Origin: Polytrichum commune
Lineage: Eukaryota; Streptophyta; Polytrichopsida; Polytrichales; Polytrichaceae
Length of the DNA stretch: 64,000 nt
Assembly (NCBI GenBank): GCA_950295325.1
Contig: OX485807.1
Coordinates: 8,213,001 to 8,277,000 of the forward strand
Direction: 5' to 3'
The notes beneath the pieces were generated by a model. It had not been told where the DNA came from and did not search any database. It was given only the letters and a program-made list of their open reading frames with translations. A program made the position numbers and the translations under genes. This document shows positions 47,761-58,701 of this stretch, piece after piece (the stretch's first letter is position 1; each line of letters begins with the position of its first letter).

Positions 47761-48264
47761 TCAGACATCATTATAAAACATAAAATGACTTTGCTTGGTG
47801 ATATATTACATTCTCATTAAATAGTTAAAGCATTGCGTAATAACTCCAAATAGTAACACACACTAAAATTGGGATAATCAGTGTAACTGCTCTTGTGCTT
47901 CACCATGAAGCCTCAATTTATAGAGTTTGAGAGGTTGCTTTGCAAAGCCTTATCCATGAAGCTACCACGGCCTTCAATAGCAAATCTTCGACAAGAAGCC
48001 TCCTTAGAATGCACCCATGTTGTAGGATATATGTCATGGCCTTCTTCAATCTCTTGACGTTTATGTTTTATCTTTTAATTTTCTCTCGGTTTCTACCCTA
48101 TGTAAATCTTTGCGATGTAATTTTGTACAAATGTTTGCGTTACCAAAGTTACCATGGTAACTTATACAAATATTTACAATGTAACTTTATACAAACTTGT
48201 TAAGACGCCACACGGGGGGTAAAAATAATATGGGTGGATTATCCCTAGATCCATGTTGTATAAA
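47761..48264. other. Intergenic sequence with a partial family N end
   Basis: AATTGGGATAATCAGTGTA at about 47876-47894 is the right end of family N (compare 17064-17491). A plus-strand frame at 47940-48203 has no recognised motif. Confidence 0.35.
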
Positions 48265-48772
48265 TAATAGGAAGTCACACTGATAGGCCTATTTTGAGGC
48301 ATACAATAGGTTACACTAATGACCAACAATTTCATTATTAGTGTCACCTGGTCATACTTGAAGTTCAAGTGCGCTTGCTAATATATCTTAACGTGAGTGT
48401 GTTCAACAATGGCACGAGGTGTATGCCTATGTTGCACAACAGTCTATAAGTTGACTAAAAGTGCACACAAGTGACACTTGGCATTCGTATGCTCAAGAAT
48501 ATCTTCCTCTTGCATACTGAAATGTAAACACATGACACCTGCCCTTAGTATGTTCATTAATATGTTCTCCTTGCTTACTACAACACAAGACTACCATCTC
48601 AAGTATCCCAATGTGCTACACTAAATGTCGTGAAGTAAATATTTATCACTTCAAAGAGTTACTTGTTTTGATGAATAGTATCATATTGGCAATTAGCGGA
48701 CATGACACTTTCAGACTTATGGGCATCTAGATTGGGCCCCTTTGCAAATAGTGTACGTGACACCGAACACCA
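48265..48772 (+). mobile_element. Repeat family A, copy 5
   Basis: Collinear with copies 1 and 2: ATTTTGAGGCATACAATAGGTTACACT, AACAATTTCATTATTAGTGTCACCT, GCCTATGTTGCACAACAGTCTATAAGTTGACTAAA, TCAAGAATATCTTCCTCTTGCATACTGAAAT, and a worn right end GTGTACGTGACACCGAACACCAT. Confidence 0.65.
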
Positions 48773-50315
48773 TCAACGGTGTACTCCTTTCAAGTAATGT
48801 GCTCATCGTGTGGGCATATGAAAGAGGTGACAAAATCAAACGAAAATAAGATAGATTCGGGGGGTTTAATAACGACAAAGGTGAACTAGTAGAGTCGTGA
48901 TTGGAATAAGGTCGAGGCATCCATAGTCGACCGAGTCCATGTAACCGCTCACTAGGGTCATGTAATGCCGACATGAATGAGATCCATATATTTTTAGGCG
49001 AATGGAATCAAGGTTGATGTGGTGGCGGCTTGTGATTGATCACCCTCGTAAGAGTTTCGACAACTGTTGTAACCAAGCACCAACACTTAGATGAGTGGTT
49101 ATGGGTTTAACCTAAAAACCAACGACGTGTTACCCTAACTTTACCACTTCAAAATTCATGGAAATTTCTCATATACATGGAAGGGAAAAACAAACTAAAA
49201 AATGCTTTCTCCTTAGAATTTGTTTTCCTTCTTTGCAAGAAAAGTAATCCCCCGCTATCACTCCTCCTAAACATATGCGAAATCTCTTGTGTTTATAGAT
49301 GCGTCGACCTTAGATTTCGGGTAAATATAGGTTGGGCTTCCCTCCCTCCCCCCCCCCCCCGCCCCGCCCCGGGTACACACATTCATATATTAAAGCGATC
49401 CGAGGCCAGTTGCCCTAATAGTACAATCATAAGCCTTAAGGAAAATCCGAAACTCCCCGCATTACCGTTACTCAAAATGGCATATATTCCCTCGGTCACC
49501 AACAACGAGATAGAGCATATCTTGGAGAAGAGGCAACTCGTCTCCATGGCCACGGCGAGGATGATGATTCCCTTCTTTATTATTCCGGTGCAACCCCCCC
49601 CCCCCCCCCAATCGGGATGAAACCTTAACCTAATATTTTAAGCTCCTTGAGTGAAGGGGCAACTCGTGCGCATAGGATGCACATTTTTAAAGTAAAAGGG
49701 AAGGGAAGGGAAGGGAAGGGTTAGTCCCTAATCTTCTACCCTCCACTCACTCACCGTTGGACCGCCTCCAAGTAATTTAGGGCCGGGTCCGGCGGCCACT
49801 AGGGGCCGGGGCCCAACTCCTGTTTTTGTTTTCATATGTTTAGATTTTGGAGGACTTAACTTATTGGGGACCTGGGGCCAGTGTGTATGTTTGACAAATT
49901 TCATTTGATGTTCAACTTCAAATCCAAAGTGTCACGTGACGTTTTCAAAAACGAGAACGAATGTCAATTGACATTTGCATCTTTTTTCTTCTTCTCTAAA
50001 TGTCACCTCAATGTCATATGTCTAGTAGTACATACCATTTCAATTGTTAAAGTGTCAATTTACGTGTCGTTTTTTTCTTCACAAGTCACACTACATGTCA
50101 AAATTTTGCAAAAACTTTGTCAAAAATACACATTGCCCGGGGCATGAGGAATCGGGTGGGTGGGGCATGGGCTCCTCACAATAAAACTTGGGGGGGGGGG
50201 GGGGTGAATAACAACGTAATGAAAGGCAAAATTGTTGTTGAAGACCTTTAACCTATGTGCCAAGTTACTACACAAAATGTTGTATTTGGTATCATATGAC
50301 ATTTTACGTCACCGT
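48773..50315. other. Intergenic sequence rich in poly-C/poly-G tracts
   Basis: Poly-C runs lie at about 49347-49360 and 49596-49609, a GGGAA pentanucleotide microsatellite at 49698-49720, and a poly-G run at about 50190-50204. A 147-codon frame (49177-49620) spans both poly-C tracts and reads them as polyproline; it has no recognised domain and is probably fortuitous. Confidence 0.35.
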
Positions 50316-50408
50316 CATAACCATGACATTGTTCATATCCATAACAATGTTTTGTGGGATTGACAGTACTCCACGTAGTATTCCCGGATATTCCCCACAT
50401 TCAGACTA
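50316..50408 (+). mobile_element. Family D left arm (copy 4), fused to family E
   Basis: CATAACCATGACATTGTTCATATCC, AACAATGTTTTGTGGGATTGACAGTACTCCACGTAGTATTCCCGGATATT and CCACATTCAGACT correspond to the complete left arm and centre of the 43150 palindrome. The right arm is absent. Confidence 0.75.
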
Positions 50409-50607
50409 TCATGGATGATTCAAATTTGGGTAATGAATCACGTAGTAAGTGACACTATAAATCTATGATGCCCAAGTGTTTTTTTTCTTACAAGGAATGA
50501 TAAATGTTGTTAGGTTGAGATTAAGTGTTGGTGACACTGCACGGGTGGTTTGCGATTAGTATGGAGCAAGACAAATAGAATCGGTGACACTAAATATAAC
50601 ATCAAGT
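50408..50607 (+). mobile_element. MITE family E, copy 4 (right half only)
   Basis: Begins at the internal block CATGGATGATTCAAATTTGG and runs collinear with copy 1 through GTAAGTGACA, ACAAGGAATGA, ATTAGTATGGAGCAAGACAA and the right end GGTGACACTAAATATAACATCAAGTG. The left half is missing exactly where the family D arm ends. Confidence 0.7.
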
Positions 50608-52106
50608 GTCCAATCTCCCAATTATATCATTAAGTGGTAGTTGATTGTTTTCCTTCAACTCCCGTTGTTGAGGCTTTTGCCACAATTACTATCTTCCTTT
50701 CATTACGATCCATATAAAATTAGCAATGAAGCTAGTTTGATTTATATACAAGATAAGCAATGTAAGTAATTGGCAAGTATTCTTTCACATGATATTAAGT
50801 ACAACTTTTAGACTTATTAAGATGGTTTATCATTTGAAGTTATGCATTTGCTACGACTTTTCACAAAGAGTATTGATATGTACTACATAAGGAAGGTTAT
50901 GTTCCTTGACGTGCACACTACCTATTTATGTTATATGGGTAAAGAATTGCTAAGATTGGTAATACGTTATGCATAACTCCAAATGGTAAACCACCATAAT
51001 AAGTGTGAGATGGTGTAGCTCCCGAAGCCCAAGAGAATCTTAAGTAGATGTGAAAAGCACCAAAGTACTCATGGAATGCAATACATTGCATGAGAGTTTT
51101 GATCCCAATGCATTCCATACAAGAGAGTGCTTGAAACACATGTGATGAAAACCCCAAAGTGCATTATAAGCTTACCATTACAATCATATAAAGAAAGAGA
51201 GTACACAAAACCTTTTCGAAATCTAGTGGTCCCAAACTATTCATCATCAACCTTCACAAACTATCTTGCAAGCAGTGGGTGGCAGCCACACTAAGTTGTG
51301 CAATGAGGTTGCCCATGCTAATTTGTCGGCATTCCACACTATTTTGAAAATTTTATTACCACAACGTCAAAACACAATATTTCGTTATATTGTGGTTGCT
51401 ATGAACAAACCTATTCAGTTTTTCCTTCTATTATTTGATTTTGATCCAAGATAATTTGCATGAGTAAAGAGGTAACCCAGTCACAAAGGCAACCTAATTG
51501 CACACAAATCAATGGAGAGAGAGCGAGAGAGAGAGAGAGAGACCATATTCAATGCCAAGCCAATTAATCATAAGGTAGCAATGCCTTAAAGTAACGTTTT
51601 CCTTTTGGCGACACGTATTTTTTCATCCTTAAGCCCTCAACAAGTGAGTGTTACAATGGTGCCATCAAGTAAGTCATTGTTAAGGTGATTAATCATATGT
51701 GGCATCGAGTACAAAAGATAGCACCACTTAACATTATTTAGCTATATGGTTATGTTCCATACTATATTTGGCATGTGACATGGGCCTCCGATATCCTACC
51801 TTCATGGGAAGAAACTTAGATAATAGGAAAAAAAATTGACAATAGTATGGAAGTGTTGGTATTATCATTGGAATGTGTTGAATAGGTAGTATTTTAGCGA
51901 ACAATGATTCATGTGAATAGTGATGAGAGTATAACTCCACCCGCATTTTCAATTGTTGGCCTAAATGTATGAATAACATACGAATGTTATTGCTTTGTTT
52001 GGGGGACCCACAAAATATACTTGTCATATTCTAGGGTCAGTGGAATTGACCCACATGGCTGAATGATGCTATGCACTTTTGCCATTCATATATAATAGTA
52101 GTGTAA
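50608..52106. other. Intergenic sequence with a (GA)n tract
   Basis: A GA microsatellite lies at about 51514-51542. No gene is seen; frames at 50918-51157 and 51734-52027 have no recognised motif. Confidence 0.35.
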
Positions 52107-52488
52107 GGGCGAGTTTCCATGTAGGCCGCTCATTCCACCATATTCTAGTGTGAATAAGGCATACATGTCCAAATGTAGAGGGGATCTGGTGGGGAAGGGT
52201 TCATATGTGCCAACTAGCTACTCCCAAAATCTGAAATCCAGACCCACCTACTAACCTCCTTCTCCTTCTAAAACCGGGTCTTCAATCCTTCAATGACCGG
52301 AACTCGTAGGTTAAAGATACTTTAGTGGATGCATGGAAGTCTAGCGGCCCATGTCCACAACCCTCCACATTCTAGTGGATTGCCAAAATGTGGTTGGGTG
52401 GCAGCTTGTAGTTTAACCACATGCAAACACCTCCAATCCATTACTTTCTAGATTCTAGTGTGCAAGCGACCTACATGGAAACTCACCC
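52107..52488 (-). mobile_element. Tourist-like MITE family C, copy 3 (intact TSD)
   Basis: A 382-bp element in the opposite orientation to copies 1 and 2. Ends are GGGCGAGTTTCCATGTAGG and CCTACATGGAAACTCACCC, flanked on both sides by TAA (52104-52106 and 52489-52491). The inverted CCTCCACATTCTAGTGGA and TAACCACATGCAAACACCTCC blocks match copy 2. The TAA duplication is the PIF/Harbinger hallmark. Confidence 0.87.
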
Positions 52489-52736
52489 TAAGAAGAATGC
52501 AAGAATGCTTCAAGAAGAGCCCCAACTTTGGCCAATCATAATGGCGACTCGGGGATCTATCCTCTCAACAAGGCTATTGTAAAGAAGTGATCCACAAAAA
52601 CGGAGACAACACCTTCATTTAATAGAAGACTCTCTCACCCACACTAATTAAGGTTGGTTTTGAAAGGGCTCTCACGTAGCTAACAATCCCACATCAATGG
52701 ACCCCCCCCCCCCCCAAAAAAAAGAGTGGAGAGTAA

Positions 52737-53269
52737 GGGCCGCTTTACACTTAGAGGCCGGGCCAATTCGTTGTGTAAGAGGCTTGAAATCCTCATTTGT
52801 GATTGGTCAAAAGGCTCAAATCGGCCCCAACCCCTTTACATCTAGAGGCCGGGCCGATTTGGTGGTATGATTTTTTAAATTAAAAAATGTATGTTATGAC
52901 ACGGCCCGAGCTCGTTGAATTGGGTGCACCCAAAATGGAAGGCCAATTCTTGGCCTAGAGGCCAATGTCATATTCCACTAAAAAAATCTTCTTAAATAAA
53001 GTATAATTTTTTAAAGTGAACTAGATCCATTGGATTATGTGGAATCTAAAGGCTCTATCTTAGATTATGCTACATCCGTTGGATTAGGCTAATTTTTTTG
53101 AATCAGCTTGGCTTCTTGGCCCGAGGGCCTTTACATATGGGAAAATTGGCCCCCGGTATAATCTTATTATAATGTGTAGTAGAGGCCGGCCTCCAACCCA
53201 AAAAAGGCTGAAATTTTGTGCAATCGGCCTCAAGGGAAATTGGCCCGGCCTCTAGGTGTAAAGCGGCCC
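52737..53269. mobile_element. Tourist-like MITE family M, 533 bp, intact TSD
   Basis: TIRs begin GGGCCGCTTTACAC(T/C)TAGAG and continue GCCGGGCCAATT at both ends, about 32 bp with one mismatch. TAA flanks each side (52734-52736 and 53270-53272). The interior repeats the TTTACAT.TAGAGGCCGGGCCGATTTGG word near 52836, so one end has an internal duplicate. No transposase frame. Confidence 0.9.
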
Positions 53270-53272
53270 TAA

Positions 53273-54197
53273 CCCTCATTTCTTCAAACAACTTTGCAAA
53301 TCTATATATCATTATTTTCATTTATTCCAAGCTAGTAAGTATTCAACCTGCATGATAATAAGCAAAGTTTTTTAGGCCGAACTACCTCACCTCATGTTTT
53401 AGTGGTACTGTGGCAGGCAAACTTCCTTCCTGGCTTGACTAAAATTAGTGTGGAAGTACTAGTGGTATATTAAAATGTGCTAGCTAGCTGGGGAGGGTTA
53501 GTTGGGACCAGGTGTGAACACAAAGGGCCACAATAGGAGGTGTGGGGGATCTAGAAAGGCTGGAAAGGGGAGGGCATATATTTATATCCATAATTAAGAA
53601 TAATTTGGGGAAAATCCGGGGGAGTTATTGATTGAGGGGGCCCTAATTAGAGTAATTAAGTAAAAAGGAACACACCGACAATTGTACCATTCCGAGGGTA
53701 AAAACCCAATTAGGCAATTTAAGGAACATGCCCTCATTTACATCTCCCTTCCTTTTTATAGCAACTATGATTGGGGCCCTCATTGTTGCCCCTCGCCCTT
53801 TCCCTCCCCTTTTAAATTGGGTGGTGGGGGACAACTATTGTAGCCTATAACTAGGAGGCTTGGAAGTTGGAAGCCCCTTGGTGGGGTCCACCACATCACT
53901 TCTTGGCGGGTCCCACGCCAAAGCATTAGGCTAGGTGTGGGTTTCATGTGCACTAATTATTTTAACTGCCCCCCTCAATTGGGGTGTGTCCCGGAACCAA
54001 GGGCTCGTGCTTTTGCCGAATTCGTCCATGTGTATTTTGGCCCCTCAGGATTTGTGGGTTCTTTTCTTTCTAATAATTCCTTGCGGATCGCTTCGGCCAA
54101 ATTATTAGCACAATTAAAGGTGCAGAGATACGGGAGCAAACGGAGCCCCTATGCCTCGTTTCGTTTGTTCCACTAGGTTCATCGTCATGGTGGCTTA
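53273..54197. other. Intergenic sequence, locally GC-rich
   Basis: Between 53520 and 54180 the DNA is richer in G+C than its surroundings and contains an open frame at 53937-54176, but no family motif is recognised. Confidence 0.3.
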
Positions 54198-54681
54198 GGG
54201 ATTGAGAGCCCGTGACCATGGCACTTCAAGCACTCTCATTGGTGGAAAAGGCGGAGCCGGTCCAAGTTCGCTTCACACTACGCTTGAGGGACCAACGGAG
54301 TATGTGAATGCGAGATGGATGTAAAGTCTACATGGATTCCTACATGACATCAAATGGATCATGTTTCATGGTCACTTGGACTCTTTTCAAAAACCACCTC
54401 TTGGAGGTAGGCCTGACATAAAACCGGGAGACCATGGCACTCCAAACGCTTACAACTGTTGATTTATTCTATTTTTTCATGTGTGAGGACCCGCATGAAG
54501 AGATAGTCATTGAAAGAGCATTTAGTTGAGGGCCTGGTCACATATGACTTCGCACTACACTTGAGGGTCCGTGACCACACTTGATGATTTTGGAGGTGTG
54601 TGTGGGATGGCCTTTGGACACTTTCATTTGGGCTCTCACAATTTCATTGTCACGGCTCTTGGCTCATGTGTGAAGTGGCCC
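54198..54681 (-). mobile_element. Tourist-like MITE family B, copy 2
   Basis: Opposite orientation to copies 1 and 4. The left end is shortened (GGG then ATTGAGAGCCCGTGACCA), and the right end reads GGCTCATGTGTGAAGTGGCCC. TTA flanks both sides (54195-54197 and 54682-54684). The interior carries TTCACACTACGCTTGAGGGACC, GTAAAGTCTACATGGATTCC and GATCATGTTTCATGGTCAC, all shared with copies 1 and 4 in inverse. Confidence 0.82.
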
Positions 54682-54684
54682 TTA

Positions 54685-55113
54685 GGGCCACGTCATGCAC
54701 GAGAGTGAAGGCCCGTGACCATTGCTCTCTAATATCTCTAATTGGTTGAAAAGGCATTAATCATGGTGTATTAGGGCCACTTCATGCACGAGAGTGAAGG
54801 CATGTGACCATTGCTCTTTAATATCTCTCATTGGTTGAGACAACCGAAATTGTCCAAGTTCACTTCAAACTAGAAGGTGAAGGCCTAAGGGCCCAAACAA
54901 ACTATCATGGATGAAAAGTCTACATGGATTCTTACATGGCAGACTATGGATAGCGTTTCATGGTATGCTGAAATTTGCATGAAGCCCTGTGTCAAAGAGG
55001 TAGGTTTGACACAAATTCCAGCCTACTTTGTTAGTGGCACGACTATTGGATGAGAATCAAAGGCCCTCACAATTACGTGGTCACAGCCCTTGGCTCATGT
55101 GTGAAGTGACCCC
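54685..55113 (-). mobile_element. Family B copy 3, abutting copy 2, with a duplicated left end
   Basis: Starts GGGCCACGTCATGCACGAGA directly after the TTA that closes copy 2, then 89 bp later a second start GGGCCACTTCATGCACGAGA appears, also preceded by TTA (54771-54773). Both starts continue GTGAAGGC.(C/T)GTGACCATTGCTCT.TAATATCTCT. The right end is GGCTCATGTGTGAAGTGACCC. Confidence 0.72.
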
Positions 55114-55155
55114 GAGTATGGGTTTAGGAGTTACAATGATCTAGTTACATCATTT

Positions 55156-55540
55156 ATGTTATTTAGTGGTGCCCACATACACTATTGGTGAATTGTCTAC
55201 ACTAGTAGACGTCTAGAGGCCTAGCTGTCACATCCACTAACTGCCAACATAATGCCATTTGTCAACATAAGTAACTTTTTGAAGTGCATAACTACTTTCG
55301 GTATCATATTTAGCGTAGTACTTTGGAGTGTTGGAGATGATGAGTTTTTACATTTTAATAAGCAAGAGAAAGACAATATCATTGAGTATACTAATAAACG
55401 CAAAATGTTACGAGGTTACATTCTAATATGCAAGAGGGCGATATTATTGAGCGTACTAATGATGATTGTCACGTGTTTACACTTATGATCAACTTGTTGA
55501 TCATTGTGTAACCTAGGCATAGACCTCATAATTATAACAT
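55156..55540 (-). mobile_element. Repeat family A, copy 6 (inverted)
   Basis: Begins GTTATTTAGTGGTGCC and follows copies 3 and 4: CGTCTAGAGGCCTAG, CTTTTTGAAGTGCATAACTA, TATCATATTTAGCGTAGTAC, and GATCAACTTGTTGATCATTGTGTAACCTAGGCATAGACCTCAT. The far end is approximate. Confidence 0.65.
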
Positions 55541-57171
55541 GGTGCTATGCATTTTCTAATGATATCAATTTCCTTAAAATAATACAAATAGGCAATGCAC
55601 ACATCTTAAAGGAAACAAGAGATGCCAAAAATTAATGTGTATGCCAATTATAGAAAGCATGAATGTTCATTTAAAGTATGTCATTTTCTAAAATTATTTA
55701 ACTATCTAATGGAAGAGTGATCTTGTGTGGATCCCGAGATCCCCATAGTTTACAAAGCATGTGTATGACACCCACATTAATTTTGAATAGACATGGTGGC
55801 CACCCGCAATACCCTAACTACATTGTTCATTTCGCTTGAGTAGATTGTGATGTGGAGTTTATAACTTTCAGAAGTGGATGTTGCAATTTTTAACATACAA
55901 CACAATCTTTTGGTTCAAACAAACCCTTTCGGAAAGCAAATACTACGTTCTTTGTACAAAGTTAAAACAATGTGTAACTCTAAAATGATTTTTAACCCAC
56001 ACTTCAAAGAAAAAGAGCGTCGGCGGGTGGTAAAGCCGATGTGAAGCTCATCCGTTAGCCATCTTCTTGACTTTTAACACGCACTAATTGATGTTAAAGG
56101 TTTAGATTTGTACAACAACTTACGAAGGTGAGCTTGGAAAAGGAACACAAAAGTGTAGCCTAATTTGCCGTGTTAATGGGCCCATATATAGCCTCAAGCC
56201 TAGTTTGCTTTTCTTCTTCTTCTTCTTCTTGTTTCTATAGAGTGGCCACAAGAACCATCTTATCACCCAATTCACATTAAAAACAAGAACACCACCGCAA
56301 GACAGTAGCCAAATGTCCAAATTCAACTCAATCAATGCTTGAAATTTAGTTCCCGAGATGCAAATTGGGTTGAAAAACAAAGCATTCGACCACTAATATG
56401 ATGAAGCTTTGTACCCAAAAACAAGCGCCAAAATGATTGTGTATGTTATGACAAAATTGGACCATGTGCTCAACACATTCCAAACAGTAGGAGAAATTCG
56501 AGTGTGTCTATACTGTGATAGTTTAAAGAGACAAAGGAACCTCAAAATTTGAATCTTACATAACATACTCGAATCATAAAACTTGCAGTGACAATCTTTA
56601 TGATTTATTTATTTATTTATTTTTACAATTTCGATAAGACCATTTTTGAGGCAATCCAACGGTGAAAATGATACGTGGAGTGGGACGTGCTCACAATAGG
56701 ATCTCGATCCCTTCAAGCACATACAATACTAGCAACAATCGATCAAGTTTTTTGCAAGTGACAGAAGGTATCAATCTTGTGAACAACAATTTAAGATTAT
56801 AAAGCTCGTCGTTAGACTTATGTGTTCACGGAAGTTGTGATCTTATAAATTAGTGATCACACAAAATCACACAATTAAGAGTTGAGGTTGAATGACACAC
56901 TTGATTATAAAGAGAGGCAGGAGGGAGTTGTTGTATACAAGTGTATCTCTCATTCTACCATGTCAAAAACCCTACTATCCCCTGCAAGGGTTTGGTCGAA
57001 TCATTTCAATTTGAGGTGCAAAGTTTTATTTGAGGTTTTTGCAACTAATTTTTGTGTCACATCATCCAAAAGTTCTTTGTCCTATGTACTATTTCAAGAT
57101 TTTTTGTTCCATGGATGTCAAGAGGTACGTTCATATGCAATTATAACGCCTCGCAACCCTAAACATTACAA
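55541..57171. other. Intergenic sequence
   Basis: A TTTA microsatellite lies at about 56601-56621 and a CTT-rich tract at about 56211-56233. About 56926-57165 may be a strongly diverged copy of MITE family P (GGAGGGAGTTGTTGTATACAAGTGTATCTCTCATTC near its start, GTCAAGAGGTACGTTCATATGCAATTATAA near its end). No gene is supported. Confidence 0.35.
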
Positions 57172-57365
57172 AGTAGCTACATGATGGTCTCTTCCAAAGA
57201 AAGGAATTGCGATTAAATTTTTTTTTGATAATTGTTTGTGAAAAAGTTCACAAAACACACTCTAAGTGCTCCTCATAGACATGGAATCTAGTAATTGAAG
57301 AAGAATTATGCTCATGTGATACCTTGTTCCATGGAGCACAACCAAAGAGATGTGTAACGGTATGA
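57172..57365 (+). repeat. Dispersed repeat family I, copy 3
   Basis: Shares CTACATGATGG, CTTCCAAAGAAAGGAATTG, AAAAGTTCACAA, AAGTGCTCC, and GAAGAATTATGCTCATGTGATACC..TTCCATGGA with copies at 14051 and 38215. Confidence 0.6.
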
Positions 57366-57530
57366 TGTGAGATGATGATTCAAGTTTTTCTGGTTGTTGT
57401 AAAAATTGTGTGTAAGCTTAAGTGATTTGTTTGTGTGCTTAAGCTCATTAGCTTAATTGTAAGCAACAATTCATAACCGGGTACTTAGGTGGTTAAATTT
57501 ACCCACAATGTGGAGTCCATAGCTAAGAGA

Positions 57531-57752
57531 GGGAACTATCACAAATGAGTATACATCTCATTCATCCAACACTAAGGCCCCAAAAATATGCAGCCCACAG
57601 GTTATTATTTGTATTCGACTTGACACCGTAATTAATCTTAAAAACCCAAATTAATCTAATAAAGTCATTTAAAATGAATTGGCAACAAACCTATAGGGGT
57701 CAAGTTTTGATGTTGGATGGATGAGAGGTATGTCGTATGTGATAATTCTTGT
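57531..57752. mobile_element. MITE family P, copy 1
   Basis: The left end GGGAACTATCACAAATGAGT continues ATACATCTCATTCATCCAACA. The right end is the inverted TGTTGGATGGATGAGAGGTA..GTATGTGATAATTC. TIRs of about 45 bp enclose a short AT-rich centre. Non-coding. Confidence 0.7.
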
Positions 57753-57810
57753 CTCCGTCCATGGCTTGTGTCCCCCCGAGGGGATGAAAGTGATGCTTAT
57801 TTATTTATTT

Positions 57811-57946
57811 ATATATATATATATATATAAACCTAACTCAACTGCATCTTTTGTGGCCTATTTACGGCCTTTGGTGTTCCCAAGGCCCCGCGTTCCCTCA
57901 ATTTACTTTTCTCATTGCATTTATAGTTTTAAAAATTCAATTCAAT

Positions 57947-57981
<35 letters not shown>
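57811..57981. repeat. Two (AT)n microsatellites
   Basis: Pure AT tracts lie at 57811-57828 and 57951-57981, preceded in the first case by a TTTA tract. Confidence 0.95.
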
Positions 57982-57986
<5 letters not shown>

Positions 57987-58379
57987 CTTCCTTATAAACT
58001 CCCCTTGCTTCCCCCCAAGTTTGTACTTACCTCAACATGCTGGACCGTGATGTTTTTTCAACTTCAAGTCTGTGCCGCTGCGGACGGGCTAGTGATTTGT
58101 GGTGCCTAAACTCTAAACTCTTCGATTCATTGTGAAGGCGAAAATGTGGCAAACTATTTCACACCTCGTGAATGATGAATTTTAGATAATTTGACTTGGA
58201 AATAGTATTGGAGATTTTGAAGGAGTCTAGTGGGGCTTCCATTGGAGTGAATTGGCCCTTTACTTGTAGGATATATTTTTATAATCTATGTAGGTATTTT
58301 TTTTAGTGAAATCCCTTCATTGATTCTACGATGGATGAGTTTACGTAGGCATCACGAACCCCAAGTCCCGCAGATGGGA

Positions 58380-58615
58380 GGGAGTTTTCGCATACAAGTG
58401 TACCTCTCATCCAATCAACATTAAAAACTCCTCGACCTTCTATAAGCTTGTGACCTATTCATCTAGGATAACCTTGGACTAGGATAATTTGAGGTCAGAA
58501 AAATCGATGATAAACAATGTCAAATCAAATAGAAATAATAACTCTCCGGGTTGCATATTATTCAAGGGTTCTTATGTTGGATGAATGAGAGGTACGCTCG
58601 CATGTGATAATTCCC
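58380..58615. mobile_element. MITE family P, copy 2
   Basis: The left end GGGAGTTTTCGCATACAAGT continues GTACCTCTCATCCAATCAACAT. The right end is the inverted ATGTTGGATGAATGAGAGGTAC..CGCATGTGATAATTCCC. Length and structure agree with copy 1 about 630 bp upstream. Confidence 0.72.
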
Positions 58616-58701
58616 TCTCTCTCCACTATGGTATCACCTCTGAAAAAAGGTTAACTTAACTTAGTGGCACTGTGACCTTATGATCATAACCTAATAACCT
58701 A

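Noticed and set aside
49177-49620. 147-codon open frame with polyproline tracts
   Set aside because: The prolines come from poly-C homopolymers, the rest has no domain, and the surrounding DNA is repeat-like, so a real gene is unlikely.
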